A DNA stretch of 8,656 nt. Origin: an uncultured Chitinophagaceae bacterium (lineage in GTDB: Bacteria; Bacteroidota; Bacteroidia; Chitinophagales; Chitinophagaceae). The position numbers and the translations under genes were made by a program. The notes beneath the pieces were generated by a model. That model did not search any database, was not told where the DNA came from, and was given only the letters and a program-made list of their open reading frames with translations. Of this stretch, positions 6,733-8,656 are shown in pieces. The stretch is taken from positions 1 through 8,656 of the forward strand of contig CALKVC010000201.1 in NCBI GenBank assembly GCA_937996595.1, read 5' to 3'. How positions within the stretch are numbered: the stretch's first letter is position 1; every line of letters begins with the position of its first letter.

Positions 6733-7620
6733 TCATGCATGAAATCGCCTTAACCGGTTTGAGAAATATTCTCCCAGCAAATTGATTGACAAAGTAATAA
6801 GGAATAAAATAACAGCTATGGCAAACAGGGCAAAGTAATGGGTAGTCTGATATGGCACTTCACCCATTTCAATGGCAATGGTGGCCGTGATAGTTCTAAC
6901 TGAATCGAGGAAACCGGATGGCATTTTTGCAGCATTTCCTGTTGCCATTAATACTGTCATGGTCTCACCGAGAACCCTGCCAAGCCCAAGCATAACCGCT
7001 GCAATCAGTCCTGGCATGGAAGCAGGAATAGTTACTTTGAAAATTGTTTCCCATTTAGATGCACCTAAAGCCATAGATGCTTCCCGGTGGCTTAGCGGTA
7101 CGGCATTAATGGCATCTTCGCTGATTGTGATGATGGTAGGCAATGCCATGACTGCCAATAAAATGGAACCATTGATTGCATTTAACCCGTTTTGAATGCC
7201 AAAAATATCTGCAATCCATGGACCAACCAGCACGATTCCGAGAAAGCCGATAGCGACAGATGGAATTGCAGCAAGCATTTCTATGATAGGTTTTAAAATT
7301 GATTTAAGTTTCGGATGCGCTATCTCTGATAAAAAGGCTGCAGTGAAAATTCCAAGTGGTACTGTTATAAGCATAGCTCCAAGAGTCACCAATCCTGTAC
7401 TTACCAATAATGGGGCAATACTGTAATCTCCTTTCATGCTTCCGGGATCCCATTGAGACCCTGTAAAAAAATCTATCGGCTTCACTTCAACAAAGAAAGC
7501 AATACTGTTGTACAACAACATGATGAATATCCCGGCAAGCAAAGCGATGGTAATAAAACCCGTTGCCTGGAATATTTTCCGGAAAATAATATCTGCCTGT
7601 TCTCTCCTTTTAATACTCAT
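6733..7620 (-). CDS. pstC: Phosphate ABC transporter permease PstC
   Basis: PstC pairs with PstA to form the transmembrane channel of the phosphate importer. The 295-residue protein has a cytoplasmic basic N terminus (SIKRREQ) and six predicted membrane segments (roughly 17-43, 70-98, 111-133, 150-166, 203-228 and 262-285). Its EAA loop is EASMALGASKWETIFKV then IPASMPGL (180-205). The following LGRVLGETMTVLMATGN (213-229) is diagnostic of PstC, and IPSVAIGFLG (119-128) is another family motif. An extracytoplasmic loop after segment 1 carries FFTGSQWDPG (51-60), also typical. The ATG at 7620 begins two bases after the pstS stop, so translation is likely coupled. No defect is visible. Confidence 0.97.
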   Translation of the reverse strand: MSIKRREQADIIFRKIFQATGFITIALLAGIFIMLLYNSIAFFVEVKPIDFFTGSQWDPGSMKGDYSIAPLLVSTGLVTLGAMLITVPLGIFTAAFLSEIAHPKLKSILKPIIEMLAAIPSVAIGFLGIVLVGPWIADIFGIQNGLNAINGSILLAVMALPTIITISEDAINAVPLSHREASMALGASKWETIFKVTIPASMPGLIAAVMLGLGRVLGETMTVLMATGNAAKMPSGFLDSVRTITATIAIEMGEVPYQTTHYFALFAIAVILFLITLSINLLGEYFSNRLRRFHA

Positions 7621-7622
7621 GA

Positions 7623-8453
7623 TTATTCATTTAAAGGGTAGTATCCCGATTCTCTGATGATTCTTTTACCGGCCTCACTTTTTTCAAATTCAAGAAACGG
7701 TTTTATTTTGGAATAGGATGCCGTTTTGTAATACTGGTATAAAGGCCGCTGGAAATAATATTTTCCGGTTGCAATCATTAATGAATCTAAAGGTGAAACC
7801 GCTTTTTCAAGTTTTGAGTTGCATATGGATAGTACTTTAATTCCTTTATTACTTCCACTGATTACATAACCGGCACCAACATACCCTATGCCCGAATGAT
7901 CTGCTTTGATTGCCTCAATTATTTGCGCATTGCCATTCATTTGCTTGGCATAAGGTGTGAATTCAATGCCAAGCCTTGATTTTACAAAATCATATGTTCC
8001 TGAATTGCTTTGCCTGCCATAAATATTTATTGATATTTTTTTACCGGTCAGGAGTTCCCAGTCAGTAATGCTTCCATTTAAAATATTTTTAAGTTCTTCA
8101 ATACTGATAGAATCTAATGGAAGATCATCTGCAACGATAAATGCAATAGCGTCCTGGGCAAAAACAAAACTATCTAACCGGTCTCCATTTTTTTTGAATA
8201 ATGCTATTTCACCATTATTCATACTCCTGGATGAATTGGCTAAATCTGCAGTATTATTGATTAATGAAGCTATTCCCAAACCAGAACCACCTCCGGATAT
8301 GGAAACAAAAATGCCGGGTTTTACTTTATGAAAGGATTCAGCAAGCTTTACAACAAGGTTTACCTCTGTATCAGAACCTTTTATTTTCAGTGCCTGGTTA
8401 TCTTCCCTGCATGAGCAAAGCAGGATAAAAAGGCAATAGAAACAGCGCTTCAT
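7623..8453 (-). CDS. pstS: Phosphate-binding lipoprotein PstS
   Basis: PstS captures inorganic phosphate outside the inner membrane and hands it to PstC-PstA. With the start at 8453 it has 276 residues and begins MKRCFYCLFILLCSC, a short lipoprotein signal peptide with predicted lipidation at Cys15 (lipobox L-C-S-C, unusual Cys at -2). The PBP-like phosphate-binding signatures are present: GSDT (26-29), GGGSG (54-58), SSRSM (74-78) and RQSNSGT (147-153), which in this family coordinate phosphate. SITDW (128-132), IGYVG and a C-terminal SGYYPL are also typical. The reading frame can be extended to a TTG at 8519, but that codon is the -33 element of the predicted promoter, so the extension would lie outside the transcript. 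The A-rich leader before ATG 8453 supports this choice. It is the first gene of the operon. Confidence 0.95.
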   Translation of the reverse strand: MKRCFYCLFILLCSCREDNQALKIKGSDTEVNLVVKLAESFHKVKPGIFVSISGGGSGLGIASLINNTADLANSSRSMNNGEIALFKKNGDRLDSFVFAQDAIAFIVADDLPLDSISIEELKNILNGSITDWELLTGKKISINIYGRQSNSGTYDFVKSRLGIEFTPYAKQMNGNAQIIEAIKADHSGIGYVGAGYVISGSNKGIKVLSICNSKLEKAVSPLDSLMIATGKYYFQRPLYQYYKTASYSKIKPFLEFEKSEAGKRIIRESGYYPLNE

Positions 8454-8458
8454 ATTTT

Positions 8459-8474
8459 GGTTAATGGTTGTAAA
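8459..8474 (-). promoter_or_regulatory. Candidate regulatory motif, copy 1 (TTTACA-N4-TTAACC)
   Basis: On the minus strand TTTACA (8469-8474) and TTAACC (8459-8464) are spaced by four bases, in the predicted pstS leader just before the start codon. A similar pair lies at 8585-8599. It faintly recalls direct-repeat Pho boxes but does not match a known consensus, so regulation by a PhoB-like factor is only a hypothesis. Confidence 0.2.
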
Positions 8475-8489
8475 TCCACAGGAAAATAT

Positions 8490-8519
8490 CAAACTTATTT
8501 CATACGGGAAGGCTGCCAA
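8490..8519 (-). promoter_or_regulatory. Bacteroidota-type promoter of the pst operon
   Basis: On the minus strand TTG (8517-8519) is followed after 19 bases by TAAGTTTG (8490-8497). This matches the Bacteroidota primary sigma consensus (TTG, about 17-23 bases, TAnnTTTG). Transcription would start near 8483, leaving a leader of about 30 bases before pstS. Confidence 0.65.
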
Positions 8520-8584
8520 TATTATCTTAAAATTAAATCTTCTGTTATTCGATTACCGGGAAGGAAAATTATTTTACTTAGGAG

Positions 8585-8599
8585 GGTTAAATATGTAAA
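8585..8599 (-). promoter_or_regulatory. Candidate regulatory motif, copy 2 (TTTACA-N3-TTAACC)
   Basis: On the minus strand TTTACA (8594-8599) and TTAACC (8585-8590) are three bases apart, about 65 bases upstream of the predicted -33 element. Together with copy 1 it brackets the pstS promoter. The remaining upstream DNA (8520-8656) holds no coding sequence that I can support; a 6-base inverted pair CGATTA/TAATCG sits at 8609-8639. Confidence 0.2.
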
Positions 8600-8656
8600 C
8601 TGGTATTACGATTATTTTCTTTTAGTAGATTTTTAATCGGGATTCTGTTATAGCTA

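Noticed and set aside
8454..8519. N-terminal extension of PstS by 22 residues from a TTG codon
   Set aside because: The extension overlaps the predicted promoter, has no signal-peptide character, and would bury the lipoprotein signal that begins at 8453.
8580..8598. Strong Shine-Dalgarno-like GGAGGG followed by ATG on the + strand
   Set aside because: The ATG is followed directly by a TAA stop, so there is no gene, and this phylum makes little use of such sites.

Overview
The window looks like chromosomal DNA from a member of the Bacteroidota, most probably Chitinophagaceae or a close relative (an inference from style, not from a search). Four things point there: a type IX secretion (T9SS) type A sorting domain at the end of a surface protein, SprB-like repeats, a promoter of the Bacteroidota form TTG-N19-TAAGTTTG, and A-rich leaders without Shine-Dalgarno sequences before start codons.

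Left part (1-4550, + strand): the 3' end of a secreted protein gene whose start lies outside the window, followed after 27 bases by a complete 1063-residue cell-surface protein. The latter has a signal peptide, a DUF11-like N-terminal region, ten SprB-like repeats and a T9SS sorting domain, and should be exported across the outer membrane and anchored or released there. The pair looks like one transcription unit and ends at a clear intrinsic terminator at 4511-4548.

Middle (4551-5063): mostly non-coding DNA around one small lysine-rich protein gene (minus strand, 72 residues, function unknown). Several inverted repeats lie on either side of it.

Right part (5064-8453, minus strand): a complete high-affinity phosphate ABC transporter operon in the order pstS-pstC-pstA-pstB. 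PstS is a lipoprotein that captures phosphate, PstC and PstA form the inner-membrane channel, and PstB is the ATPase. A good promoter lies about 37-66 bases before pstS. The usual last gene, phoU, is not present after pstB in this window.

Nothing here is convincingly a new system. The points most worth a second look are the repeat history in the surface protein (near-identical protein modules with strongly diverged synonymous codons beside others with exact DNA identity), the missing phoU, the small basic protein with its structured leader, and a paired motif flanking the pstS promoter.
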